Assembly (NCBI GenBank): GCA_002389995.1
Contig: DGRR01000163.1
Location: 1-9,781, forward strand
Length of the DNA stretch: 9,781 bases
Direction: 5' to 3'
From: Ruminococcus sp. UBA4383
GTDB lineage: Bacteria > Bacillota > Clostridia > Oscillospirales > Ruminococcaceae
The notes below the pieces were generated by a model that did no database searches, was not told the DNA's origin, and worked only from the letters and a program-made list of their open reading frames with translations. The position numbers and the translations under genes were made by a program. Positions 1 through 6,775 of the stretch are shown here, in pieces (within the stretch, counting starts at the first letter, position 1; the number at the start of each line of letters is the position of its first letter).

Positions 1-510
1 GTAAATTTCCGTACCGTCCGAAACTTCGGGTAGCTTCGGCAGTTCTACAACGTGCCATTCTGCTATGTCGGTATATTTGAAGTGTTCCTTGTCCTCGGAT
101 ATGTGGTAAACCGTGTTAAATCTTTTTGTCTTATCAGTAAAATTAAAATTTAAAATACTGATATTTATGCATTTCTTCATGTTTGAATACATCTTGTTGA
201 TGTTGGTCTGCTCGGCAATCATCTTTGAAACATAGAAAACACTGCGTTCCGCCCATGTTTTCATACTGCACACCTGCATTTCAATGTCAATTTCCGTGTT
301 GTCGTTCATGGTCAGCCTTACGTCAAGTATGCCCTGTTTTTCGTCCTTATGGGCTTTTGTGAGGTTTGTATTGAGCATTACCACTGATTTAATTTCCGTG
401 TCCCTGATGTTGAGAACGGCACTTAAAAAGCCCTTTCTGACTGTTTCATTGTACATTATCTCTTTGAAAGCAAAATCCACTTTCGGAGACATGATAAAAT
501 CGTCTTTCAT
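1..510 (-). CDS. Rpn/PDDEXK-family nuclease-transposase protein, N-terminal part (C-terminus beyond window)
   Basis: The first 170 codons are present; the 3' end is cut by the window edge. The protein opens MKDDFIMSPKVDFAFKEIMY, the usual start of the Rpn / PD-(D/E)XK transposase-like family (PDDEXK_2 type), whose members bind and cut DNA and are linked to RecA-independent recombination or to phage defence. The likely active site is D63 (GILDVRL) with E77-M-Q79 (DIEMQV), the E-x-Q version of E-x-K common in this family. These genes are usually about 270-320 codons, so roughly half is visible. The ATG at 508-510 is preceded by AAAGGGAAG at a suitable distance and by a sigma-A-like promoter. 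It is convergent with nothing visible and lies downstream of the dockerin operon on the same strand, separated by a hairpin terminator. Family is well supported; the actual biological role is unknown. Confidence 0.85.
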   Translation of the reverse strand, partial: MKDDFIMSPKVDFAFKEIMYNETVRKGFLSAVLNIRDTEIKSVVMLNTNLTKAHKDEKQGILDVRLTMNDNTEIDIEMQVCSMKTWAERSVFYVSKMIAEQTNINKMYSNMKKCINISILNFNFTDKTKRFNTVYHISEDKEHFKYTDIAEWHVVELPKLPEVSDGTEIY

Positions 511-534
511 GGGTATCACTTCCCTTTTTATTTT

Positions 535-563
535 ATTTTAACACTTTTTCCGCAGGTTGTAAA
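535..563 (-). promoter_or_regulatory. Promoter of the Rpn-family gene, overlapped by an inverted repeat
   Basis: On the minus strand TTTACA (558-563) and TAAAAT (535-540) are separated by exactly 17 nt, about 25 nt upstream of the Rpn start codon. An inverted repeat AACACTTT (540-547) / AAAGTGTT (561-568) with a 13-nt centre overlaps both hexamers. It could be a repressor operator. Read on the plus strand it is a hairpin followed by T5 and could also be a weak terminator, but no plus-strand gene ends here. Confidence 0.5.
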
Positions 564-593
564 GTGTTTTTTTGGATATATGAACATATAAAC

Positions 594-626
594 AAAACAG
601 TGTGTCATAATGGCACACTGTTTTTT
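594..626 (-). terminator. Hairpin terminator after the dockerin operon (bidirectional)
   Basis: AAAACAGTGTG (594-604) pairs perfectly with CACACTGTTTT (614-624) around a 9-nt loop. It starts 13 nt past the stop of the cysteine protease gene. On the minus strand the stem is followed by TTTTGTTTAT; on the plus strand by T6. It closes the agrD-agrB-dockerin operon and separates it from the Rpn gene. Confidence 0.75.
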
Positions 627-638
627 ATGGAGAAAAAT

Positions 639-2363
639 TTATTTGGTTGCTGATTTTGCGTATTCAGCGAGGACAGATGAAGCATCAGCAGCATTTACAG
701 AGCCGTCGTTATTGAAATCATAATTCATATAGTTATATTGAATTTTGTCGGTTGTTAATGATAATTGAGAGAATATATTGGTTTTTGTAGATATTTCTGC
801 ATATTTTTTCATTATATCCGATGCATCACTTGCATTTATTATTCCATCACAATTAATATCTCCATTTTCGACTTTATCATCAAACATATTATCTTCATCT
901 TTATCAATATACAATTTTACTGCATTATTTTCGTCATACGCAAAAAGAACATTGTTTGAAGCATTAAATTCGTAAAGAAACTGATTGGCAAGCGGCTCTT
1001 GACGTTCACCTCTTTCATCATAGTCCATATCACTGACAGAAACTACAATTTTTTTGTCTTCATGGTCTTTCCTTATTAAAAAGCCGTTGCTTTTTTTCTC
1101 AACTTCAACATTGTTCATGTCGTCACCGCTTATCATCCAACAATAATGAGGGTAAAAAGGAAATTTATTGTCATTGAGGAAAAACTTGAATGACCATGAA
1201 ACTTTTTCATCATTCATAGAATGTATCTGCCACAAATTATCTTCATAAATTATTTCGGAGGGATTATTTTTTGCATTTATATTTAACAGAACATCTGAGT
1301 CTCTTATTTTTATAATATTTGAAATACTCAAATCTCCATTTGAAACATTCGTTGCCTTAGATGTGATTTTTTTGCCTGTTGTGTAATAAATTTCACTTCC
1401 CAAATCGCCCTCAAGATAATCACCATCAGGAAGTTCTGTTCCATTTTCATCGAAAAATGTTATGTCATAATTTATAACAAAAGGCATTTTTAAAGTGAGT
1501 TCATGTATTTGCGGAACATTCGGCTCATAAGATGCATTTATCGACCCTTTGTAATTTAAGAGCGTATCATTGTTTATTGTTCCTATTATCATTTCATCAT
1601 CAGAATCAATATTATAAGCAGGAATAAAGATTTGATTGGTTTGTGAATTTATGTATATGCAGCCTTTTTCATTAAAGCCTGTATTACCATTTGAATCTGT
1701 GCCGTTTGAATCATGAGTGAGTATACATTTGTCATAAGTTTTTTCATTGAAAGTCCAGTTTCCGCTTGCTATACCTATTCCTGTGACTGCATGAGACATA
1801 CTATGTGTTTGAAAATACAATAAAAAATATTTCCCCTCATTCATACACTTTTCTGCGGTACTGACGACATTTTTTACTTGTTCTTCGTAATCACGTGTTA
1901 TTATGTAATGGTCATAAAGTGCATATTCTGTATATAATTGTAAAGCCTGATATTCAGTCAGTAATTTATTCACATCTGCCGAATATTCAATATCAGAAAG
2001 TTTTTTTGCATTCTCAGCAATATCTAATGGGGATATTATACCATTATGACAAAGTATCTCAACAAGAGATATACCTACACAATTTCCTGAATTTACCACA
2101 CTGTTAAATTTTTCCTGCGGATAATCTGCAAACTCAGTATTAGTTGTCTTGCTAAGCCAGTTAAAATAACATTCATCTGGCACAGGTCTTTCCTCATCAT
2201 GGTAATAATTTGGAATGTTCAGGAAATCTGTGTCCGCTCCGAGAGACGAGGCTAAGGCTTGTAAATCGGGATTTTCAAATTCTTCAGCATAAGCTGTGGC
2301 TTGCAAATTCAACATAAAAGCCGAAAATATAACAGAAACAATTACTTTTTTCTTGTTCGTCAT
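639..2363 (-). CDS. Secreted papain-like cysteine protease with C-terminal dockerin
   Basis: 574 aa. A signal peptide (KKK, hydrophobic core, cleavage expected after AYA at residue 26) shows export. A papain-fold-like catalytic set can be read: Cys95 in SGNCVGIS, His191 in MSHAVTGIGI, Asp218 in CILTHDSN, with the order and spacing of C-H-D/N cysteine peptidases. Residues 290-490 are beta-rich and unassigned. The C-terminus is a type I dockerin with two calcium loops, D502-x-N-x-D-G...N510..D513 and D549-x-N-x-D-G...N557..D560, which would attach the enzyme to a cellulosomal cohesin. The two loops are 47 residues apart, longer than the usual 30-36. It starts 2 nt after the stop of the cohesin-like gene and has no clear Shine-Dalgarno (upstream is GGTTAAATATTATT), so translational coupling is likely. 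It is last in the agrD operon. The substrate is unknown. Dockerin is very sure; protease identity rests on motif reading only. Confidence 0.85.
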   Translation of the reverse strand: MTNKKKVIVSVIFSAFMLNLQATAYAEEFENPDLQALASSLGADTDFLNIPNYYHDEERPVPDECYFNWLSKTTNTEFADYPQEKFNSVVNSGNCVGISLVEILCHNGIISPLDIAENAKKLSDIEYSADVNKLLTEYQALQLYTEYALYDHYIITRDYEEQVKNVVSTAEKCMNEGKYFLLYFQTHSMSHAVTGIGIASGNWTFNEKTYDKCILTHDSNGTDSNGNTGFNEKGCIYINSQTNQIFIPAYNIDSDDEMIIGTINNDTLLNYKGSINASYEPNVPQIHELTLKMPFVINYDITFFDENGTELPDGDYLEGDLGSEIYYTTGKKITSKATNVSNGDLSISNIIKIRDSDVLLNINAKNNPSEIIYEDNLWQIHSMNDEKVSWSFKFFLNDNKFPFYPHYCWMISGDDMNNVEVEKKSNGFLIRKDHEDKKIVVSVSDMDYDERGERQEPLANQFLYEFNASNNVLFAYDENNAVKLYIDKDEDNMFDDKVENGDINCDGIINASDASDIMKKYAEISTKTNIFSQLSLTTDKIQYNYMNYDFNNDGSVNAADASSVLAEYAKSATK

Positions 2364-2365
2364 TA

Positions 2366-3202
2366 TTAATAATAATATTTAACCGGTTCACCGCAATAAT
2401 TATTTGCATATGGGCAACTATCAGGGTCTCCTCCAACTGAAAGCCATGTATAATATTGTAATATACAATTTGCATCATCAGTTGAAACAAAGTTATCCTT
2501 ATCTGTATCTACTATTTCAGCACATGGAGCATCAGGGAAAAATGTGCTTAAAGACAAACTGCAAGCAAATACAGTAAAATAATCTGCATTTGGGTCTGCC
2601 GGATTAAGCTGCACATATTGCGAAATCGCTTCAAGTACATCAGAAGAGTCAGCTGAATTTATGTATCCGTCATCATTTACATCTCCACGTGTTGCGTATC
2701 TGAATGCACGTGTCGAATTAACATTTTTTCTCAAAATGTTGCCAGCTTCTTCATTGGAAATAGCAATTGATTCATCACTGCCAGTATGATTTGTTTCAAG
2801 AAAAATTGTAAAAATTTCACCATTAGAGTAGTTAAGTTCAGATGAAGCTGCTGAAAATGCAACGGTATTATTATTTTCAAATGCAGCTGTGCAGAAATTC
2901 TCCATAGAATCTCCGACAGAAATCACAGGTGTGTAACTTTCAGAAACAATAACATCATACGCATTTCCAATTAAAAGTTTTGTAGAATTGTTATTAAAAC
3001 CTGTGTTGTTATCAATGCTTACAGTAACCGCAGTTGCTCCGGCAGGAATAACTGTATCGCCAACAGTTATTGAAGTTTCGAGGACTTCAGTTGAAACAGA
3101 AAGTTCATTAGCAGGTGCGGTTTCTATTGCAGAAGCCGAAGAAATCGGGAAAGCTGAAACAGCGAGAACGGATGCAGCGATTGCAGAAATTACTTTTTTC
3201 AT
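2366..3202 (-). CDS. Secreted cohesin-like / dockerin protein (possible scaffold adaptor)
   Basis: 278 aa. Signal peptide MKKVISAIAASVLAVSAFPI with cleavage expected after SSASA (residue 25). Residues about 34-160 read like a divergent cohesin: VIPAGATAVTVSIDNNTGF, then NAYDVIV, NNNTVAFSAASSEL and SNGEIFTIFLET match the alternating strand pattern and the 'dG-lfTl-F' signature of cohesins. Residues 172-256 are a dockerin with calcium loops D174-x-N-x-D-G..N182..D185 and D232-x-D-x-D-N..S240..D243, 58 residues apart, an unusually long spacing. Five cysteines (214, 227, 246, 263, 270) lie in or after this part and could form disulfides. A cohesin-plus-dockerin layout is that of adaptor scaffoldins such as ScaC of R. 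flavefaciens. Start: ATG with AAAGGAG 8 nt upstream. It lies 51 nt after agrB with no terminator or good promoter between, so co-transcription is likely. Dockerin sure; cohesin tentative. Confidence 0.85.
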   Translation of the reverse strand: MKKVISAIAASVLAVSAFPISSASAIETAPANELSVSTEVLETSITVGDTVIPAGATAVTVSIDNNTGFNNNSTKLLIGNAYDVIVSESYTPVISVGDSMENFCTAAFENNNTVAFSAASSELNYSNGEIFTIFLETNHTGSDESIAISNEEAGNILRKNVNSTRAFRYATRGDVNDDGYINSADSSDVLEAISQYVQLNPADPNADYFTVFACSLSLSTFFPDAPCAEIVDTDKDNFVSTDDANCILQYYTWLSVGGDPDSCPYANNYCGEPVKYYY

Positions 3203-3253
3203 TTAAAAAACTCCTTTGTACAAAATTAATTTTTGATTAATTCATTTTTGCCG

Positions 3254-3841
3254 TTATGTGTTATTAGATTTAGTAAATGAAATTATTTTTCCAATAATCA
3301 ACAAAAAAGAATCAAACATAACGAAAACCAGTACACTTGAAGATATTGTGCAAATTAAATTATAGCACAAAATATAAGCAATAAGGTCAAGAATCAAAAT
3401 TAAATATGATATTATTCTATTTCGTTTCCTTTGTTTTTGAGTTAATGGATTGTTTTTGTTTATTAATGGAGAAAATAAAATAATAACTCCAACACATACA
3501 ATACCAACCACTTTTGAAAGAAAAAAAGTGTGAAACAAAGGAAAAGTCTTTATTATTAAAACAGATAATCCATACATCATTGTTGAAAGAACGAAACACC
3601 TGTTACTCGTTTCTGCATGATAACCGCCCGTAAAAATTCTTAGCGGAACAAAAAATAACAAATACGACAGAAAGTTTACTATTTCATCAGTAAACAAGCT
3701 GATTATAAAGAAAACAAACAATAAACTTCCATTAAGTAATATGGCTTCTGCTCCATATATATAGATGTCACGTTCATCTATGCTTATTATCTTATGTGTT
3801 ACTAAAAAAAACACAATATCTTCTGCCAGATTGCGGAACAA
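3254..3841 (-). CDS. agrB: AgrB-family peptidase/exporter of the autoinducer propeptide
   Basis: 195 aa integral membrane cysteine endopeptidase that cuts AgrD after the ring and joins the end to the ring residue as a (thio)lactone. The family signature is plain: RIFTGGYHAETSNRC, with catalytic His75 and Cys82 and the preceding FVPLR. About five to six hydrophobic segments (about 31-50, 55-66, 84-95, 104-124, 143-165, 168-187) and a basic loop QKQRKRNR fit the family, as does the length. The start is a TTG at 3839-3841: the frame meets a TAA six codons upstream and has no early ATG. The ribosome site AAGGA lies in the last codons of agrD, and only 8 nt separate the two genes, so translation is coupled to agrD. 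Partner of the AgrD peptide just upstream and of the divergent sensor/regulator pair. Confidence 0.93.
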   Translation of the reverse strand: MFRNLAEDIVFFLVTHKIISIDERDIYIYGAEAILLNGSLLFVFFIISLFTDEIVNFLSYLLFFVPLRIFTGGYHAETSNRCFVLSTMMYGLSVLIIKTFPLFHTFFLSKVVGIVCVGVIILFSPLINKNNPLTQKQRKRNRIISYLILILDLIAYILCYNLICTISSSVLVFVMFDSFLLIIGKIISFTKSNNT

Positions 3842-3849
3842 CTTTTTAC

Positions 3850-3984
3850 TCAGTCCTTATCAACCTTAGTGATACACTTAGGTTTTTTAGGCTGATAAAG
3901 TCCCATCCAAGAGGTTGTTTCTCCTGTTAAAACAGCAATTTTTTTGATTACTTCTTTAATAGGCTTAACCAACTTTCTGCTCAT
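3850..3984 (-). CDS. agrD: AgrD-like cyclic autoinducer propeptide (predicted serine lactone)
   Basis: 44 aa: an N-terminal amphipathic basic helix (MSRKLVKPIKEVIKKIAVL), a short core (T-G-E-T-T-S25-W-M-G-L-Y) and a C-terminal recognition tail QPKKPKCITKVDKD. The tail aligns with that of Clostridium perfringens AgrD, where the ring CLWFT is followed by HQPEEPKS. In that alignment the ring-forming Cys falls on Ser25, giving a predicted five-residue lactone S-W-M-G-L. Cys37 lies in the discarded tail and is a poor ring candidate. The start chosen is the ATG at 3982-3984 with GGAG 11 nt upstream; the reading frame stays open further upstream, but that part has no ribosome site and runs into the promoter. 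It is first gene of the operon agrD-agrB-cohesin/dockerin-protease. Whether residues before Ser25 stay on the mature peptide cannot be told. Confidence 0.88.
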   Translation of the reverse strand: MSRKLVKPIKEVIKKIAVLTGETTSWMGLYQPKKPKCITKVDKD

Positions 3985-4023
3985 TTTATCATTCACTCCT
4001 TTCAATTCCAACCTTATGATTAC

Positions 4024-4052
4024 ATTATAAAATATAAAAAACAATTTTTGTG
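4024..4052 (-). promoter_or_regulatory. agrD operon promoter: good -10, poor -35
   Basis: On the minus strand TATAAT (4024-4029) lies 40 nt upstream of the agrD start codon. At the 17-nt position the -35 reads CACAAA (4047-4052), far from TTGACA. Such a promoter typically needs an activator, which fits the tandem LytTR boxes ten bases further upstream. Expected transcription start near 4017. Confidence 0.6.
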
Positions 4053-4061
4053 AAAATCTGC

Positions 4062-4091
4062 ATGAAATGACATTTTTTTGTAACGAACGGT
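4062..4091 (-). promoter_or_regulatory. Tandem LytTR/AgrA-type binding boxes
   Basis: On the minus strand ACCGTTCGT (4083-4091), 12 nt, then TCATTTCAT (4062-4070). The published AgrA/LytTR half-site is (A/T)(C/A)(C/A)GTTN(A/G)(T/G), used as direct repeats 12-13 nt apart. The first box matches 9 of 9, the second 8 of 9. The pair sits upstream of the weak -35 of the agrD promoter, as in the staphylococcal P2/P3 promoters, and about 20 nt from the -35 of the divergent regulator/kinase promoter. Confidence 0.65.
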
Positions 4092-4111
4092 AGATAATTA
4101 AAATAAAAAAC

Positions 4112-4140
4112 TTTACATTCAAGAAAAAACATGATAGAAT
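4112..4140 (+). promoter_or_regulatory. Promoter of the response regulator/kinase operon
   Basis: TTTACA (4112-4117) and TAGAAT (4135-4140) with exactly 17 nt between, followed 20 nt later by AAAGGAG and the ATG at 4171. A near-consensus sigma-A promoter, so basal expression of the sensing arm is expected without activator. Confidence 0.7.
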
Positions 4141-4170
4141 TAATAATAAAACGGCACGAAAGGAGAAGCA

Positions 4171-4890
4171 ATGTTAAATATAGCAATCTGCGATGACAGT
4201 GAGGAAGATGCACTGACCGCAAAAAAGATAGTCAAGGACACTCTTGCCGGACTGCATACGGCAAATGAAACAGTCTGTTATTCAAGTGCTGAGGATATAG
4301 AATATAAGCTGATAAAAAAGAAAGAATTTCTTGATATACTGATACTTGACATAGATATGCCCGAAGTTTCGGGTCTGGAACTTGCGGAGGAGCTGAAAAG
4401 AAATAATGTAAATATTATAATAATATTCCTGTCAAATCATGAAGAATTTGTGTTCAGGGCGATAGAATTTCAGCCGTTCCGATACATCAGGAAGATAAAA
4501 ATTAATTCAGAAATGCCAATAGCCATACAATCAGCTTTAAAACTCATTAATTCACAGGAGGACAAGCAGGTGATACTTGATACCCCTGACGGAAATATCC
4601 GTGTTATGATGTCGGAAATCGTATATTTTGAAGCCGATAAGAGAAAAACTGCCGTTCATCTGAGCAACGGCAGCAATTTGACTGTAAATGCAAAAATTTC
4701 AGAATTCAACGAAATACTCGGCAATAAGTTTATAATGATACACAGAAGCTGCGGAGTAAATTCTTCTCATGTAAAAACCATGCTCAATGATGTCCTGACT
4801 TTGAAGAACGGGGAAAAACTTCTTGTAAGCCGAAGAAGGTCAAAGGAAGTAAGACAGGCAATAATACGGGAATGGGGCGAGAAATTTTGA
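4171..4890 (+). CDS. agrA: LytTR-family response regulator (AgrA-like)
   Basis: 239 aa. An N-terminal receiver domain (about 1-120) has the acidic pair D8-D9, phosphoacceptor D60 in LILDIDMPEVSG, the switch Ser88 in FLSNHEE and the conserved Lys108 in FRYIRK. A C-terminal LytTR DNA-binding domain (about 133-236) shows IVYFEADKRK, the MIHRSCGVN segment (H191, R192, N197) and LLVSRRRSKEV. This is the AgrA/VirR class, which binds direct 9-mer repeats; such repeats occur in the divergent promoter region. AGGAG lies 6 nt before the ATG. The stop overlaps the kinase start by 19 nt, so the two are made together. Predicted to be phosphorylated by the next gene's kinase and to activate the agrD-agrB-dockerin operon. 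The symbol is given by context and domain layout. Confidence 0.92.
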   Translation: MLNIAICDDSEEDALTAKKIVKDTLAGLHTANETVCYSSAEDIEYKLIKKKEFLDILILDIDMPEVSGLELAEELKRNNVNIIIIFLSNHEEFVFRAIEFQPFRYIRKIKINSEMPIAIQSALKLINSQEDKQVILDTPDGNIRVMMSEIVYFEADKRKTAVHLSNGSNLTVNAKISEFNEILGNKFIMIHRSCGVNSSHVKTMLNDVLTLKNGEKLLVSRRRSKEVRQAIIREWGEKF

Positions 4891-6167
4891 CATATATCTT
4901 CTGGATTATTGAATATACAGCCTGTTTTGTGGAATTTTTCATGTTTACACTGTTCAACGGAACATTTCTTGAAAAAGATTTCAGGCAGAATACAGCAAAA
5001 AAAATTATTTTATCACTTGCAGCCGCCCTGATTATGACCTTATCAAATACAATAAGCCTTTTCTCCTCAATAACAATGATTATAAATACAATCTCGGCTT
5101 TTCTGCTTGAATTTTTGATATACCGTGTCAAACCTCTGAAAATAATTGCACTTAATATAACATTTATTTTAATTATTTTTCTGATAGACAGTATAACCGT
5201 TCGGACAGTATCTTCTTTAAATAATATAACCATATCGGCAATATATGAAGAAATGTCTGTATACAGGGCTTTATCCGTAATTGTTTCAAAACTTCTCCTG
5301 ATATTTGCGACTTTTTCAATACATAAATTATTTGACAAAAAATCATCTCTCAATAAAAAATATACAGTTGCCCTGTTTTTAATATCAGTTGTCATTGTCC
5401 TGCTTACTCTTTCAATGACTTTTAAAGAGATAGAATATGATACCGTTGACAATTCAACATCAATTATGCTGTTTGCGGTCATACTGATACTTCTGATTAT
5501 GATATTCTTCGGTATGTTCCGCCTGACAGAAGCTTATGAACGGAGTCAGGAACTTAAATTAATAAAATTAAGAAATGATATGCTTGAAAAATCCTTTTCC
5601 GATACACAGCAGAACTTTGAACTCTGGCGCAAAAGCATACACGATTACAAACACAATATCATAAATCTTTCGGCTCTTGCAGAAAATAACGATATACAGG
5701 GAATAAAAGCATATCTTGAAAATGAAAACCATATGCTGAGTCAGAAAATATTTTACTATAAGACAGGAAATGATACAGCAGATGCTATATTGTACATCAA
5801 ACAGCAGAGCGCAGAAAGCAGTCATATACCGTTTATCATCAATGCCAATATTCCCGAAAAATGCCCTGTCTCATCAGCTCACTTTGCTTGTCTGCTCGGA
5901 AATCTTCTTGATAATGCGATTGAAGCAGCCAAAAATGTTCCGCCTGATGAAAGTCCGTTTATTGACGTTCAGATTACAGGCGAGGAAGACAGGTTCTGGA
6001 TTATTGTTTCAAATAAATATATTCCTGCGAATAAGGTAAAAAACAGTATTTTTCACGGTATCGGACTTAATTCTGTAAGGCATACCGTGCGGAACTATGG
6101 CGGAGAAATGAATATAAGCCGTGAAAACAATATATTCACTGTCAAAATATATATCCCTTTAATTTAA
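4872..6167 (+). CDS. agrC: AgrC-like sensor histidine kinase (GHKL)
   Basis: 431 aa. The first 215 residues hold six to seven hydrophobic membrane segments with short loops, the AgrC-type peptide-sensing domain. A linker helix (about 218-250) leads to the dimerisation/phosphotransfer helix with phosphoacceptor His257 in SIHDYKHNI (the HDxKH motif of this class). The GHKL ATPase follows: N box LLGNLLDNAIEA (N344, N348) and G box HGIGLNS (G396, G398), then the short C-terminal strand TVKIYIPL. Length and layout are those of AgrC/ComD/VirS kinases. The start overlaps the response regulator by 19 nt, and the ATG is inside GAATGGGGCGAG. The expected ligand is the cyclic peptide made from the AgrD across the divergent promoter. 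It ends 8 nt before a strong terminator. Confidence 0.92.
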   Translation: MGREILTYIFWIIEYTACFVEFFMFTLFNGTFLEKDFRQNTAKKIILSLAAALIMTLSNTISLFSSITMIINTISAFLLEFLIYRVKPLKIIALNITFILIIFLIDSITVRTVSSLNNITISAIYEEMSVYRALSVIVSKLLLIFATFSIHKLFDKKSSLNKKYTVALFLISVVIVLLTLSMTFKEIEYDTVDNSTSIMLFAVILILLIMIFFGMFRLTEAYERSQELKLIKLRNDMLEKSFSDTQQNFELWRKSIHDYKHNIINLSALAENNDIQGIKAYLENENHMLSQKIFYYKTGNDTADAILYIKQQSAESSHIPFIINANIPEKCPVSSAHFACLLGNLLDNAIEAAKNVPPDESPFIDVQITGEEDRFWIIVSNKYIPANKVKNSIFHGIGLNSVRHTVRNYGGEMNISRENNIFTVKIYIPLI

Positions 6168-6175
6168 ATGCATTA

Positions 6176-6208
6176 AAAATCCTCTTTCAAAAGGGGATTT
6201 TCTTTTTT
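6176..6208 (+). terminator. Rho-independent terminator after the kinase gene
   Basis: AAAATCCTC (6176-6184) pairs with GGGGATTTT (6193-6201) with one T-G wobble around an 8-nt loop, followed by CTTTTTT. Located 9 nt after the kinase stop codon. Confidence 0.85.
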
Positions 6209-6255
6209 ATGGTAAAATTATGATATTTACTATAAAAAATTACCGTATAATATAC

Positions 6256-6651
6256 GGGACAAAGTTTGAAAAAAATTTTCATTTTCCAGACATAAAAAAG
6301 CGATAAACCGACTTTAAAAAATTACAGTTTTCGTGATTTTTTTGAAAAAAACCTGATTTTTTAGGGAATGGGACAAAGTTGGGACAAAGTTTGTCCCACT
6401 GATTTTTGGCTATTTATAGCGAATTGCTAAGTTTACGGGACAAACGGGACAACTGTTTTCTATATATTTAGTAGTCAAATAGGCGGTAAGGAATTTTCCC
6501 ACTACCGTATTTTTCAGACAAGTATTTTTATTAAAAACTCTGTCCCTTTGTCCTAAAATATATAATATAAGCCTATAAATAGGGAAAAATACTATGGGAC
6601 AAAGTATGGGACAAAGTCAAAAAAGTTTGTCCCACTCTGTCCCTTTGTCCC
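6256..6651. repeat. Iteron-like cluster of GGGACAAAG motifs, candidate replication origin
   Basis: Plus-strand copies begin at 6256, 6370, 6381, 6437, 6446, 6596 and 6608; most read GGGACAAAGT, those at 6437 and 6446 read GGGACAAAC and GGGACAAC. Inverse copies (TTTGTCCC or TGTCCC) lie at 6390-6397, 6541-6546, 6547-6553 (degenerate), 6626-6633, 6638-6643 and 6644-6651. Two copies form a perfect palindrome GGGACAAA-G-TTTGTCCC at 6381-6397. The block 6596-6651 is a larger imperfect dyad: two forward copies, an A-rich centre, then three inverse ones. Together with the AT-only stretch at 6554-6570 and the primase-helicase next door this resembles iteron origins such as those next to the rep/pri genes of SaPIs and theta plasmids. 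The role is inferred; an operator array is the main alternative. Confidence 0.7.
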
Positions 6652-6711
6652 ACAAACAAATAGTAAAAAACTTTCTTTTGATGAGAATTTCAGAAAATTG
6701 GTATCAAAAAA

Positions 6712-6759
6712 TAAAAAAATGCAGTTTATTATACTTAAAGTTATAATAAACTGCATTTT
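6712..6759 (-). terminator. Terminator of the primase-helicase gene
   Basis: An 18-bp perfect stem: AAAATGCAGTTTATTATA (6716-6733) against its complement at 6742-6759, loop of 8 nt. On the minus strand the stem runs into T7-A-T6, the classic intrinsic terminator tail. It lies about 75 nt past the primase stop codon. Confidence 0.8.
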
Positions 6760-6775
6760 AGGGTACAAAAAACCT

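Noticed and set aside
284..541. 85-aa plus-strand open frame
   Set aside because: Lies opposite the Rpn-family gene, has no ribosome site and no recognisable features; shadow frame.
3985..4122. Longer N-terminus for AgrD (90 aa frame)
   Set aside because: The extension overlaps the -10 of the operon promoter, has no ribosome site and would destroy the usual AgrD layout; the ATG at 3984 fits.
4784..5482. 232-aa minus-strand open frame
   Set aside because: Fully opposite the response regulator end and kinase membrane domain, which have clear family motifs; shadow frame.
6256..6651. GGGACAAAG cluster as a CRISPR array
   Set aside because: Units are only about 10 bp, occur in both orientations and have irregular spacing from 2 to over 100 nt; no cas genes.
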